The position numbers were made by a program, and so were the translations under genes. The notes below the pieces were generated by a model. It saw nothing but the letters and a program-made list of their open reading frames with translations, did not search any database and was not told the DNA's origin. A stretch of DNA of 64,000 nucleotides from Marinifilum sp. D714 (GTDB taxonomy: Bacteria; Bacteroidota; Bacteroidia; Bacteroidales; Marinifilaceae), in contig NZ_JALPNU010000001.1 in NCBI RefSeq assembly GCF_030851345.1, positions 248,001-312,000 on the forward strand. Reading direction: 5' to 3'. This document shows, piece by piece, positions 1 through 8,359 of this stretch (position 1 is the stretch's first letter; each line of letters begins with the position of its first letter).

Positions 1-278
1 CCAAAATAAATCGATGGCCATTCTCTCAAACCACCTTCCAAGTAGTACCAGTAATCGGCAATCTGATCGCAAAGTTCTTGCAGTTTCTCCTCATATCCTT
101 CTCGATCATCCGGACTTAAGCCTTTTATGATAGAGCACTCTCCTATCCCAATTATTTCAGGTTGTTGGTCGTCCCACAAACGTATAAACCAAGAATCTTT
201 TTCAGTTAAAACTCCACGAGAGGTCCCACTCGGACGTTTAAAATTTAAGGGATAATGTATGTAATCTGCTTTAAGCAT
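1..278 (-). CDS. menC: o-Succinylbenzoate synthase, N-terminal part (cut by window edge)
   Basis: The reading frame starts with ATG at 278 and runs off the left edge, giving the first 92 residues. The translation contains PSGTSRGVLTEKDSWFI, then GIGECSIIKGLSPDD, and ends in GGLREWPSIYFG; this is the capping domain start typical of Bacteroidota MenC, an enolase-superfamily enzyme that dehydrates SHCHC to o-succinylbenzoate in menaquinone synthesis. The catalytic barrel lies outside the window. The gene follows menA by 27 bases on the same strand, which supports both the pathway and co-transcription. Recognition is by family memory and context, not by a search. Confidence 0.85.
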   Translation of the reverse strand, partial: MLKADYIHYPLNFKRPSGTSRGVLTEKDSWFIRLWDDQQPEIIGIGECSIIKGLSPDDREGYEEKLQELCDQIADYWYYLEGGLREWPSIYF

Positions 279-305
279 CTTTTTCTGTGATCAGTTATCA
301 GTAAT

Positions 306-1208
306 CTAAAGTAGTAAGCCTATTCCAAAACTCAAACTAAACAAAAGGGTTGACAAGGCCAGTTTTTTCAATTCTGGATCTAATTCTCTTGCTACCTTGT
401 TTTTTATTACAACTGCTGTATGTTTGATCAGAAAAGGTAAACTAATCACAAATAGCAGCTGATAAAACGAATTCCAATGAATGAATACGTATGCACAAGC
501 CGAAAGTATTGCAAAGCCAATTAGAAACAGATGATATTTTTTAGCCGTTTCGGAACCAATTTTCACTACCAAAGTTTTTTTCCCGCTAAGCGAATCATTT
601 TCGATATCACGCATGTTGTTCAGATTCAAAACGCCCACACTTAGCAAACCAACCGATGTAGCAGGTAAGAAAATGGTCCAATTCAGATCACCGGTATGCA
701 AAAAATAGGTTCCCATAACTCCGGCTAAGCCAAAAAAGAGGAATACAAACAAATCTCCAAATCCACTATATCCGTAAGGATTCTTTCCCACCGTATAATT
801 TATGGCTGCCCCTATGGCCAACAAACCAACCCCTAGCATGATAAATGCCTGAGTGTAATTCAACAGTTGCAATGCTTCCCACAACAACCAAATGCCGGAT
901 ACCAGCGACAACAAAACAAATACAATCACCATTCTGGTCATCTCCTTTTTGGTAATCACACCACTTTGAACAGCTCTTTCCGGACCAACTCTATTCTCAT
1001 TATCAGCACCCGAAATGGAATCTCCCAAATCGTTGGCCAAATTCGATAATATCTGTAAAAACAAGGTGGTTAAGGTCGCCAGCAAAAATATTTTAAGGCT
1101 AAACTTGTGATCGGATGCAGCCAGTAAACTGCCAAGAAAGATATTAGAAAGTGCTAAAGGCAAAGTTCTTAGTCTAAATGCATGAATCCATGATTTTGTT
1201 TTACTCAT
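306..1208 (-). CDS. menA: 1,4-Dihydroxy-2-naphthoate polyprenyltransferase
   Basis: A 300-residue UbiA-family integral membrane enzyme that attaches the polyprenyl chain to DHNA, making demethylmenaquinone. Two aspartate-rich Mg2+/diphosphate motifs are visible: NDLGDSISGAD at residues 59-69 and NNMRDIENDSLSG at 197-209. About eight or nine hydrophobic helices separate them, and length is normal for MenA. The N-terminal WIHAFRLRTLPLALS is the usual family start. menC begins 27 bases downstream. menB, menD, menF and the MenI-like gene lie on the same strand but 9.7 kb upstream, so the menaquinone genes are in two blocks. UbiA relatives for other quinones are possible, but the men context makes MenA by far the likeliest. 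Confidence 0.93.
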   Translation of the reverse strand: MSKTKSWIHAFRLRTLPLALSNIFLGSLLAASDHKFSLKIFLLATLTTLFLQILSNLANDLGDSISGADNENRVGPERAVQSGVITKKEMTRMVIVFVLLSLVSGIWLLWEALQLLNYTQAFIMLGVGLLAIGAAINYTVGKNPYGYSGFGDLFVFLFFGLAGVMGTYFLHTGDLNWTIFLPATSVGLLSVGVLNLNNMRDIENDSLSGKKTLVVKIGSETAKKYHLFLIGFAILSACAYVFIHWNSFYQLLFVISLPFLIKHTAVVIKNKVARELDPELKKLALSTLLFSLSFGIGLLL

Positions 1209-1366
1209 TGGTGTTTTAGAATTGATCAGGCTGTAAATTTAATAATTTTGCAAAGACAAGGCATTACTGTGCCCTTGAAGTATAAAAACAAAAAAGCGAT
1301 GCAATGCACCGCTTCTTATAAGTACAGACGTAGCATTCTACGTCACTACATAATTGATATGAAAGG

Positions 1367-1738
1367 TTATGCTTCTAATTCGGGAGTTATGGAGTTGGCA
1401 AATCTTTTCGATACTTCAAGATATTTGGATTTAAAATCATCATGCTTGATGTATTCTTTGATCTGCTCTTGCCATCCGTTGGCCTCTTCCGATAGCTCCA
1501 TTATTCTTTTTTTATTAGCAATGTTCTCTTTGTTTTTCTTCTCCTCCTCAACAACATCAATGTACTGATCTACCCATTTTTCGTATCGTGTAAGGAAAGC
1601 TTCTCGATCTTCAACATTCGAATATTTGTTCAAGTTAACATCAGCCAACACCTCAGTATCAATCAAAGCGGCAGCTCCAACCGTTAATCCTAATTTCTGT
1701 AAAAAACCTCTTCTGTTTGTATTATTCTGATTGCTCAT
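1367..1738 (-). CDS. Small twin-arginine signal protein of unknown function
   Basis: A 123-residue protein with an N-terminal Tat signal: NRRGFLQKLGLTVGAAAL (residues 8-25) holds the twin arginine, a phenylalanine at +2 and a moderately hydrophobic h-region, followed by a probable cleavage near VLA-DVN. The mature part is about 90 residues, highly charged and almost all helical, without cysteines or recognisable metal motifs. Tat export suggests that it folds in the cytoplasm or rides out with a cofactor protein, but no redox partner is adjacent. It resembles short Tat-signal proteins of unknown role often found as single genes in Bacteroidota. I do not recognise a named family. Confidence 0.7.
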   Translation of the reverse strand: MSNQNNTNRRGFLQKLGLTVGAAALIDTEVLADVNLNKYSNVEDREAFLTRYEKWVDQYIDVVEEEKKNKENIANKKRIMELSEEANGWQEQIKEYIKHDDFKSKYLEVSKRFANSITPELEA

Positions 1739-1923
1739 AAGTGTAATTTTAATTCCAAGTATATCTTGTTACCACTCTCTTAAAAAAGCCTCAAGTTACA
1801 AGCCGCAAGCCTTAAGAAAACAATAAAAGACTTTCGGGTCTTAAAACTACTATTTAAATTGAATTTAAACAATAGTCAGACGCGGATTTCTATGATGAAT
1901 GTATGATACAGCTTAATTTTGTT

Positions 1924-2014
1924 ATCCACGAATGCACACAAATACACTCAAATATTTATAACGAACACATACTTCGTTGTTTTAATTTGTGTCCAATTGC
2001 GTCTATTTGTGGAT
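1924..2014. repeat. Imperfect long inverted repeat (MITE/REP-like)
   Basis: The left arm begins atccacgaatgcacacaaat and the right arm ends atttgtgtcc...tatttgtggat; reversed, the right arm matches the left with scattered substitutions over about 40 bases. The centre contains a perfect inner hairpin, AACGAA-CACATAC-TTCGTT. It occupies the 321-base gap between the Tat-signal gene and the HD-domain gene; the remainder of the gap is AT-rich with no gene visible. Confidence 0.55.
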
Positions 2015-2059
2015 CTATTTTTTATAAATTTGGAATTCGTAATTAATAATTCGTAATTC

Positions 2060-2635
2060 ATGTCACATATTCCCAACCGAGAAGAAGCACTGGAACTGCT
2101 TACCACATACACCAAAAACCCAAGTTTAATCATCCACGCTAAGGCTGTTGAGGCTTGTATGCGATACTATGCCCGCAAACATGGCGAGGATGAAGAAAAA
2201 TGGGGAATTATTGGATTGGTTCATGATATGGATTGGGAACAATTTCCTGAGGAGCACACCCAAAAGACTCGCGAAATTCTGGAAGCAGCCAACTGGCCCG
2301 AGGAATACATTCGTGCGGTTGAAGCTCATGCTTACCTTACCTGTACCGATGTGGTTCCCGAAACCTTAATGGAGAAAACCATTTATGCGGTAGATGAATT
2401 AACAGGACTGATTCGTACCACAGCTTTAATTCGCCCATCGAAATCGGTATTGGATGTGAAAGTAAAATCGGTAAAGCGCAATTGGAAAAACAAACGCTTT
2501 GCTGCCGGAGTAGATCGCACAGTGATTGAACGTGGTGCCGAAATGTTAGGTATGGAAATTCCTGATTTGATTCACGATTGCATTGAGGCCATGAAAGAAG
2601 TGGCTGAAGAGTTAGAGTTAAAGGGGAATTTGTAG
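2060..2635 (+). CDS. HD-domain phosphohydrolase-like protein
   Basis: A 191-residue protein of the small HD-superfamily group often annotated as HDIG-domain hydrolase. Putative metal ligands are H26 (IIHAKAV), the HD pair at 55-56 (GLVHDMDWE), H66, and a downstream D in YAVDELTGL. The family binds divalent metal and hydrolyses phosphate esters or nucleotides; the substrate cannot be told. The start ATG is immediately preceded by a duplicated AATTCGTAATT sequence rather than an SD. Compact size, no signal peptide: cytosolic. It stands alone, with a small membrane protein gene 66 bases downstream that is not obviously related. Confidence 0.85.
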   Translation: MSHIPNREEALELLTTYTKNPSLIIHAKAVEACMRYYARKHGEDEEKWGIIGLVHDMDWEQFPEEHTQKTREILEAANWPEEYIRAVEAHAYLTCTDVVPETLMEKTIYAVDELTGLIRTTALIRPSKSVLDVKVKSVKRNWKNKRFAAGVDRTVIERGAEMLGMEIPDLIHDCIEAMKEVAEELELKGNL

Positions 2636-2701
2636 GATTAGACGCAGATTATTATGACGGTTATGATTTTCACTGATCATTTATCATGAAATCCTACTCA
2701 T

Positions 2702-3160
2702 TTGAAAACACGAGTTATAAGTTATTTCTTTTGGATGCTTTCTACTGGTATTATCCTATTGGATAAAATCACACCTTTAGAAATAACCAATATTAAAATC
2801 TACTATTGCCTACTAATTGTATCCATAACCCTTTCAACAATTATAATTCTAAGATTTTGGTTAAAACTGAAAGGAGAAACATTATTACTGTCCACTGCAA
2901 TATGCGTAGCATTGCTTTTCGCCATTACCTATATACTAACATGGCGATTAGAATGGAAAACTGAAACAATCCTCTACAAAAATCTTCATCTTCAAAACCG
3001 AACCATTGAATTTCAACGAATGGATTTGGGCGTTTTTGGTACTAAATCAAGAACAATCGACCGAATGAGAATTCTCCCCTACGTTGAATGGAACAAAGAA
3101 ATAAGAGTAAGTGAAATTGACACTTTAACATGGAAGAAGGTAAATATAGATCAAACTTGA
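2702..3160 (+). CDS. Small membrane protein of unknown function
   Basis: An open frame of up to 152 residues with three predicted membrane segments, roughly residues 8-25, 31-51 and 60-82, followed by a soluble tail of about 70 residues rich in charged and aromatic residues. The first possible start is TTG at 2702; an in-frame ATG at 2735 would cut into the first helix, so TTG is plausible but unproven. No family recognised. The tail contains a WKTETILYKNL/LGVFGTKSRTIDRMRI pattern that looks like genuine coding sequence. Confidence 0.55.
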   Translation: MKTRVISYFFWMLSTGIILLDKITPLEITNIKIYYCLLIVSITLSTIIILRFWLKLKGETLLLSTAICVALLFAITYILTWRLEWKTETILYKNLHLQNRTIEFQRMDLGVFGTKSRTIDRMRILPYVEWNKEIRVSEIDTLTWKKVNIDQT

Positions 3161-3165
3161 CGATC

Positions 3166-3282
3166 TTAATTCTTCAAATCAATCAGCACCTCCTTTTTCC
3201 CTCCTAAAGCATCCAATTTACAGCCTTCTGACAGTCCAAACATAAACGACCAATACAGTTTATCAATAGTTTTCGACTTTTG
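3166..3282 (-). pseudogene. Possible 3' remnant of a decayed gene
   Basis: On the minus strand a 38-codon open stretch bounded by TGA upstream (3283-3285) and TAA (3166-3168) reads as convincing protein: KLYWSFMFGLSEG followed by CKLDALGGKKEVLIDLKN. Composition differs from the random frames around it. There is an internal ATG, but the piece looks like a C-terminal end rather than a whole gene. It lies between a small membrane protein gene and a lipoprotein gene. I cannot name the parent family; chance is a real alternative. Confidence 0.3.
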
Positions 3283-3431
3283 TCAACAATTTGATAGGAA
3301 ATACTACTATTTTTGTACTGATTTTTACATCAAAAATCAAACAATTCTCAAATACAAATAAAACATATGAAACGAGCATGATTATTTTAATCTTGCGGTT
3401 TCCATATGACAAATAGAAAGAAATTAAACAG

Positions 3432-3803
3432 ATGAAAAAATTTGCACTTATTTTTGTAAGCATTGCTGCAACAGTACTATCCATGACTTCATGTTCGAGT
3501 GATGACGATGATATGAATCCAAGTTTTGATGAAAGCTTAATTATTGGAAAATGGAAAAGTGGTACACTGTATGAAAGATACGATCTTGATTATTCAGGAG
3601 CCACCTGGGATACTGCCGATGATGTAACAGAGGCAGAAGCACAGAATTTTACCTGGACAATTACCAAAGATCAGTTGGAACAAATTCATATCATCGAAAA
3701 TGGTGGAAAAGTTCCAAAAGTATACACCATTACCAATCTAACGGCAACTACTTTGGAGTACGAAGATGCTTACGGAAAATCAAAATCATTCAGCAAAATA
3801 TAA
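3432..3803 (+). CDS. Lipocalin-like small lipoprotein
   Basis: A 123-residue lipoprotein: MKKFALIFVSIAATVLSMTSC gives an n-region, a hydrophobic stretch and a lipobox with Cys21, followed by SSDDDD, an acidic linker common after the lipid anchor in Bacteroidota surface lipoproteins. The mature part carries LIIGKWKSG, then alternating strands (WTITKDQLEQI, YTITNLTATTLEYED), the pattern of the lipocalin-like beta-barrel lipoproteins of this phylum. Function of that family is unknown; it is presumably a periplasmic or surface binding protein. The stop codon is four bases before the AsmA-like gene start, so the two are probably co-transcribed. Confidence 0.8.
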   Translation: MKKFALIFVSIAATVLSMTSCSSDDDDMNPSFDESLIIGKWKSGTLYERYDLDYSGATWDTADDVTEAEAQNFTWTITKDQLEQIHIIENGGKVPKVYTITNLTATTLEYEDAYGKSKSFSKI

Positions 3804-3807
3804 TACA

Positions 3808-6800
3808 ATGCGAGTATTGAAAAAAGTTGGACTAGCTTTTCTGGTTTTGCTTGTTGTATTGACAATAGCTACAGCTATATCGCTGTGGTATCTTTTTACA
3901 CCGGGAAAAATAACTCCATTAGTTAATAAGCAGGCTAAAAATTATTTGACGTGTACTACTACTATCGAAAAAGTTGAGCCAACTTTTTTTAGTACCTATC
4001 CGTTTTTTGGACTCGAGCTTACAAATCTTTGTTTGAGTGAGAGTCCTAAGGATACCCTCTTCTACTCCTCCAAATGCTTTGCCTCGGTAGATGTCATATC
4101 TTACCTGTTTGATGACAAGATCATTCTGAACCCATTTCTTATGGCTGAAGGTAATGTGAATGTGAGAATTGATGCTCAGGGACGAATGAATTTGGATGTG
4201 TATAAAGGCAGCTCTGATTCTGAGGAAACGGATTCCGAGCCAATGTTTCTTGGCGATATAGATATCAGCAATGTGAAAGTGAAGAGTTTCAATGTCACCT
4301 TTACCGATGATTTGGCAAAGAGAAAGACTAAAGTTCAGAATTTAGATGCCAGCCTGACCTTGAAATACTCCGAAAATAAACAGTTGGTCGATTTGGACAT
4401 GCAAGCAAACAGCCTGCTTTTTGAAACAGCCGACTCCATGGCTCTTCATGTGGATGCTCAAGGCTGCGATCTAAAAATCAAATCGAATGGTAAGGACAAA
4501 AACCTGTACCATTCCGATATCAAACTTGCGTGCAAGGAAATTTCTCTTGCCATGGCCGGTGATGAACTTTTATCGCAAATAAAAATAGACACCCACCTGC
4601 CTTTTGACTTGAACATCTCGAAAAATTCTTGCGATTTACAAAAGGCAAAACTCACCATTAAGGATGAGCAGGAAATCACTTGCAGTGGTATAATCAGCAT
4701 GAAGAAAGATGATTCGCTGGAAGCAGATCTGCAATATGCTACCAATGAATTGGATGTTGAAAAGGTGTTGGCCCTGGTTCCCAAAGCATATGCCGAACCC
4801 TTAAAAGACATCAAAGCAAAAGGTCTTGCTCAGATATCAGGTTCGGTAAAAGGACAGCTATCAGACACCAGCATGCCACTGGTAAAAGCGAAGGTAGACT
4901 ATAGCAAAGGAGAGGTGAAATACACGGGTTACCCTAGAGTGAAAGATCTTCAATGCTCCATGATCACCAATGTGGATTTGAATGGAAAGCAGCCTTCCGA
5001 TATCAGCATCAGCAACAGCTATGCTCGTATTGCGAACAGCTCTGTTTCTGTAAAAGGAAACATTTCGAATATACTCGAAAGTCCGGTGTATGATTTGTAT
5101 GCCAAAGGAGATGTTACTTTGGCAGATTTGAACCCCTTCATTCCAAAAGATCAGAATGTAGTCCTAAAGGGATCGCTTCAGGGAAATGCACATGCGCAAT
5201 TTTCTCAGGACGATGTGCTCAAAGAGAAGTATCATCGAATTAAATTAAGTGGGGATTTTAAGGCTCAGGATTTTCATACCATCTATAATGATAGCATAAA
5301 CCTGAATCTGGACGCAGCCAATATTAAGCTGAAATTGCCGGGACACAGCAGGGCCGACAAGGATCTTTTGTTTGCAAACATCAAACTGGATGCACGCAAT
5401 ATGGATGTGAAATTGTCACCCGATATGAGTGCGGCAACTGAAGATTTGCAGCTTTCTGTGAAGGTTAACAATCCTGCAAAAGGATTATCCGCACCAATCA
5501 GCACATGTACCTTTGCATTTGCCAGCCTACGTGCTAAAAGCGATACCTTATCGGTTTATGCCGGCAATGCGAATGGAGAACTTGCCTACATTCCAACCCG
5601 GAAAGGAAAACAGGAAATTGCCCTTATCAATTCTACAATGAATAGTGAAAAGCTGGCTGTTTCGGGCAAGGATACTGTTCTTTTTGATACCCAAGCGCTA
5701 CATGCCAAAACCAATCTGAAGTACGACGAATCACAAGAAAATGTGATGCTAAAATGGCAGCCCGAAATGGACATTCGTTTCTCTCAGGCAATTTTCAATT
5801 TGAATGAAAAGCTGAGGGGACAAATTCCGAGTATTTCATTTGCCCTTAACCAGGATCAAATGAAAATTGAAAAGGCGAGTTTAATTCTGGGCGATTCCGA
5901 CTTTAGCCTTAGTGGTGAACTTACCGATATCAACAAATATCTGAACGAAGAAGCTTTACTGAAAGGGAAATTTAACCTGACTTCGAAAAATACCGACGTT
6001 TACCAGCTGATGGATATTTTTAATGGCATGGGAAGCGAAGAAACTGCCTCTAATAATGAAGCTGTGAAATCGGAAGACGATCCTTTTATGGTACCCAAAG
6101 GCGTAGAGATTCGTTTGAATACCAATATTGACAAGACCATTGTAAGCGACAATGTGATTGAAAATATCAAAGGAGGTTTAACCGTAAAGGATGGTACCTT
6201 GGTTCTGGATCAGATGGGTTTTACAAGCAAGGCAGCCAATATGCAGCTAACGGCAATTTACCGTTCGGATAGAAAGAATCACCTCTTTACCGGTATCGAT
6301 TTTCATCTTTTAGATATTGATATCGCCGAATTGATTGATTTGATTCCTACGGTTGATACCATGATTCCAATGCTTAAATCCTTTAAGGGAAAAGGTGAAT
6401 TCCATCTGGCGGGAGAAACCCACCTAAAAAGTGATTACTCTCTTAAAAATTCAACAATTAGAGGTGCGGCGGCATTTCAGGGTGAGGAGCTGACACTGAT
6501 GGATAGCGAAACCTTCGACATGATTGCCAGCAAACTAATGTTTAAGAAAAAGACAGAGAACGTGATCGATCGCTTAAGTGTAGAAATGACGCTCTACAAG
6601 GATGAAATAGACCTCTACCCTTTCTTGATTGAAATGGACAATTACAAGGCCGTGCTTTCGGGACGTCACAACTTGGATAATCATTTTAATTATCACATTT
6701 CGGTAACCGATACTCCTTTACCAGTTCGATTGGGATTGAATGTAAGCGGTACCCTTGAGGATTTGGATTACAAGCTGGTACCATGTAAGTACAAACATCT

Positions 6801-6900
6801 TTACAATCCTGAAAAGCAGGGAAAACTAGAGCAACAAACCTTGCGTTTGAAAAATCTGATTTCTACCTCGCTTAAAGAGAATGTGAAGGCATATAAATAG
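3808..6900 (+). CDS. AsmA-family inner-membrane/periplasmic protein
   Basis: The frame is open from 3766, but the ATG at 3808 is the sensible start: it lies just after the lipoprotein stop (3801-3803) and gives MRVLKKVGLAFLVLLVVLTIATAISLWY, a classic N-terminal membrane anchor, for 1,030 residues. The rest is a long periplasmic beta-rich domain with repeated patterns such as ISNVKVKSFNVTF and KLSGDFKAQDFH, typical of AsmA/TamB-like bridge proteins. These relatives are thought to help move phospholipids or assist outer membrane biogenesis. The C-terminal AsmA-like part includes FHLAGETHLKSDYSLKNST and VSGTLEDLDYKLVPCKYK. A strong terminator follows at 6930. Confidence 0.85.
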   Translation: MRVLKKVGLAFLVLLVVLTIATAISLWYLFTPGKITPLVNKQAKNYLTCTTTIEKVEPTFFSTYPFFGLELTNLCLSESPKDTLFYSSKCFASVDVISYLFDDKIILNPFLMAEGNVNVRIDAQGRMNLDVYKGSSDSEETDSEPMFLGDIDISNVKVKSFNVTFTDDLAKRKTKVQNLDASLTLKYSENKQLVDLDMQANSLLFETADSMALHVDAQGCDLKIKSNGKDKNLYHSDIKLACKEISLAMAGDELLSQIKIDTHLPFDLNISKNSCDLQKAKLTIKDEQEITCSGIISMKKDDSLEADLQYATNELDVEKVLALVPKAYAEPLKDIKAKGLAQISGSVKGQLSDTSMPLVKAKVDYSKGEVKYTGYPRVKDLQCSMITNVDLNGKQPSDISISNSYARIANSSVSVKGNISNILESPVYDLYAKGDVTLADLNPFIPKDQNVVLKGSLQGNAHAQFSQDDVLKEKYHRIKLSGDFKAQDFHTIYNDSINLNLDAANIKLKLPGHSRADKDLLFANIKLDARNMDVKLSPDMSAATEDLQLSVKVNNPAKGLSAPISTCTFAFASLRAKSDTLSVYAGNANGELAYIPTRKGKQEIALINSTMNSEKLAVSGKDTVLFDTQALHAKTNLKYDESQENVMLKWQPEMDIRFSQAIFNLNEKLRGQIPSISFALNQDQMKIEKASLILGDSDFSLSGELTDINKYLNEEALLKGKFNLTSKNTDVYQLMDIFNGMGSEETASNNEAVKSEDDPFMVPKGVEIRLNTNIDKTIVSDNVIENIKGGLTVKDGTLVLDQMGFTSKAANMQLTAIYRSDRKNHLFTGIDFHLLDIDIAELIDLIPTVDTMIPMLKSFKGKGEFHLAGETHLKSDYSLKNSTIRGAAAFQGEELTLMDSETFDMIASKLMFKKKTENVIDRLSVEMTLYKDEIDLYPFLIEMDNYKAVLSGRHNLDNHFNYHISVTDTPLPVRLGLNVSGTLEDLDYKLVPCKYKHLYNPEKQGKLEQQTLRLKNLISTSLKENVKAYK

Positions 6901-6929
6901 AGGATATAGCTCATTCGACGAAATAATAG

Positions 6930-6964
6930 ATCCTGGTAACTTCGGTGTTACCGGGATTTTTTTA
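6930..6964 (+). terminator. Intrinsic terminator of the lipoprotein-AsmA unit
   Basis: ATCCTGGTAAC (6930-6940) pairs with GTTACCGGGAT (6947-6957) with one G-U wobble, closed by a 6-base loop, followed by a run of seven or more T. It ends the plus-strand unit 3432-6900. The rest of the gap to 7215 is AT-rich, with a repeated TTTCTGAGCG phrase near 7095 and 7135 but no gene. Confidence 0.9.
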
Positions 6965-7215
6965 ACCCCAAAACAATACAAATAAACTAAGCACAAAGAG
7001 CACGAAAGGGATTCACAAAGGTTCTGTTTCCATTGATACCCTCACATGGAGAGAGAGCATCAATCACGATGTTGTTTTTCACCAAATCTGGATTTCTGAG
7101 CGTTTCAAAATCTGAAAATGGTAGTTCTCCCGATTTCTGAGCGAAATTTTCCTTGATTTTTTCGAAATCTGAGTTTCACACTCATATTGTCAATTAAATT
7201 CATCAAATCCAAGAT

Positions 7216-7503
7216 TTGCTCACTCAGACAATAGATAAGCTGCAGAGCATGTATCGCAAGGGACAAGAAGTAAAAGCATTAAAAAAGCAGATCATTCCTT
7301 CAAGCATACTAAAGAAAGATGTAGTGGAAGTGATTAATGAGAAGCTGCTTCCTTACCTGGGAATTTTAGCAGACAATCAGCCTGAAATTTATGCTGATAC
7401 ATACGCAAAAATCACACATTACATCGATTTAATCAATCAAAAAATCAGGACTCGTAGAAGCAAAGCTACTGCCGAAGAAGAGGTAACTAGCGAAGCGGAA
7501 TAA
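7216..7503 (+). CDS. Small helical protein of unknown function
   Basis: An open frame of 95 residues from TTG (7216); the first ATG is at 7249. The protein is nearly all helix: KLQSMYRKGQEVKALKKQ, then KDVVEVINEKLLPYLGIL, then YADTYAKITHYIDLINQKI, ending in a charged tail with EEEVTSEAE. It has no membrane segment or signal. An intrinsic terminator sits 32 bases after the stop, which supports this being a real transcribed gene. No family recognised. Confidence 0.5.
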   Translation: MLTQTIDKLQSMYRKGQEVKALKKQIIPSSILKKDVVEVINEKLLPYLGILADNQPEIYADTYAKITHYIDLINQKIRTRRSKATAEEEVTSEAE

Positions 7504-7534
7504 GTCATATATCATATTCTAATTGATTTTAGGT

Positions 7535-7567
7535 AGAGACAAGGCTGAGAGGTCTTGTCTCTTTTTC
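7535..7567 (+). terminator. Intrinsic terminator
   Basis: AGAGACAAG (7535-7543) and CTTGTCTCT (7554-7562) form a perfect 9-bp stem with a 10-base loop, followed by a T run. It serves the small plus-strand gene ending at 7503. Confidence 0.85.
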
Positions 7568-7593
7568 ATCCTAAGTCATGATATTCAACCAAA

Positions 7594-7625
7594 TAAAAAA
7601 GCGACTGATTTAAAAAAAGTCGCTT
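7594..7625 (-). terminator. Intrinsic terminator of the helicase-cold-shock operon
   Basis: Read on the minus strand, AAGCGACT (7625-7618) and AGTCGCTT (7606-7599) form an 8-bp stem followed by a run of T. It lies 24 bases beyond the last cold-shock gene and is convergent with the terminator at 7535-7567. Confidence 0.8.
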
Positions 7626-7648
7626 CTAAATCAATATTTCTTAAAATA

Positions 7649-7840
7649 TTAAATTACCTCAACATTAACCGCATTCAGCCCTTTTCTGCCTCGCTCGGTT
7701 TCATACTGTACTTTATCATTTTCTCTAATTTCATCAATTAAACCTGATGAATGTACAAAAATATCTTCGCTTGAATCATCTGGAGCGATAAATCCAAATC
7801 CTTTTTCGTTGTTGAAAAACTTTACTGTTCCTTCTTTCAT
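7649..7840 (-). CDS. Cold-shock domain protein, tandem copy 1
   Basis: A 63-residue single cold-shock domain (OB fold) that binds single-stranded RNA or DNA as a chaperone. RNP1 reads KGFGFIAP (13-20) and RNP2 reads DIFVHSSG (26-33). It is the last of three near-identical genes downstream of a DEAD-box RNA helicase. Compared with the middle copy it differs at five residues (positions 5, 12, 19, 21 and 50), and is the most divergent of the three. A terminator follows at 7594-7625. Confidence 0.95.
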   Translation of the reverse strand: MKEGTVKFFNNEKGFGFIAPDDSSEDIFVHSSGLIDEIRENDKVQYETERGRKGLNAVNVEVI

Positions 7841-7893
7841 AATGGTACTATTTAATTTATTGTATTACTTATTTAATGAATGTACGGGGGCAA

Positions 7894-8085
7894 TTAAATT
7901 ACCTCAACATTAACCGCATTAAGCCCTTTTCTGCCTTGCTCAGTTTCATACTGTACTTTATCATTTTCTCGTATTTCATCAATTAAACCTGATGAGTGTA
8001 CAAAGATATCTTCACTTGAATCATTTGGAGTGATAAATCCAAATCCTTTTAAGTTATTGAAAAACTTAACTTTTCCTTCTTTCAT
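7894..8085 (-). CDS. Cold-shock domain protein, tandem copy 2
   Basis: A 63-residue cold-shock protein with RNP1 KGFGFITP and RNP2 DIFVHSSG. It differs from copy 3 at only three residues (K5/T5, Q45/K45 and V58/I58). Its upstream spacer is almost the same sequence as those of the other two copies, which shows that whole gene-plus-spacer units were duplicated. Same-strand, 53 bases from copy 1. Role inferred from family: RNA chaperone, probably working with the upstream helicase. Confidence 0.95.
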   Translation of the reverse strand: MKEGKVKFFNNLKGFGFITPNDSSEDIFVHSSGLIDEIRENDKVQYETEQGRKGLNAVNVEVI

Positions 8086-8139
8086 AATGGTACTATTTAA
8101 TTTATTGCATTACTTATTTTAATGAATGTATGGGGGCAT

Positions 8140-8331
8140 TTAAATGACCTCAACATTAATCGCATTCAGCCCTTTTCTGCCTTGCTCGGTTTCATACTTT
8201 ACCTTATCATTTTCTCTAATTTCATCAATTAAACCTGATGAGTGTACGAAGATATCTTCGCTTGAATCATTTGGAGTGATAAATCCAAATCCTTTTAAGT
8301 TGTTGAAAAACTTTACTGTTCCTTCTTTCAT
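8140..8331 (-). CDS. Cold-shock domain protein, tandem copy 3
   Basis: A 63-residue cold-shock protein, first of the three in the direction of transcription. RNP1 KGFGFITP and RNP2 DIFVHSSG are intact. Its ATG lies 28 bases after the stop of the DEAD-box helicase, so it is likely translated from the same message. The helicase-plus-cold-shock pairing is a common way of coupling RNA unwinding and RNA chaperoning at low temperature. Confidence 0.95.
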   Translation of the reverse strand: MKEGTVKFFNNLKGFGFITPNDSSEDIFVHSSGLIDEIRENDKVKYETEQGRKGLNAINVEVI

Positions 8332-8359
8332 AATGGTACTATTTAATTTATTGTATTTC

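Larger units (their letters stand above)
7649..8357 (-). repeat. Tandem triplication of a ~246-bp cold-shock gene unit
   Basis: The three gene starts are spaced 245 and 246 bases apart. Each unit carries the 192-base gene and the same spacer, with the shared string aatggtactatttaattta just upstream of every ATG (plus-strand view). Near identity of both coding and spacer parts points to recent unequal crossover or active homogenisation. Confidence 0.9.

Noticed and set aside
1248-1568. 106-codon plus-strand frame
   Set aside because: Mostly antisense to the Tat-signal gene, which has a clear export signal; the plus frame has no protein-like pattern.
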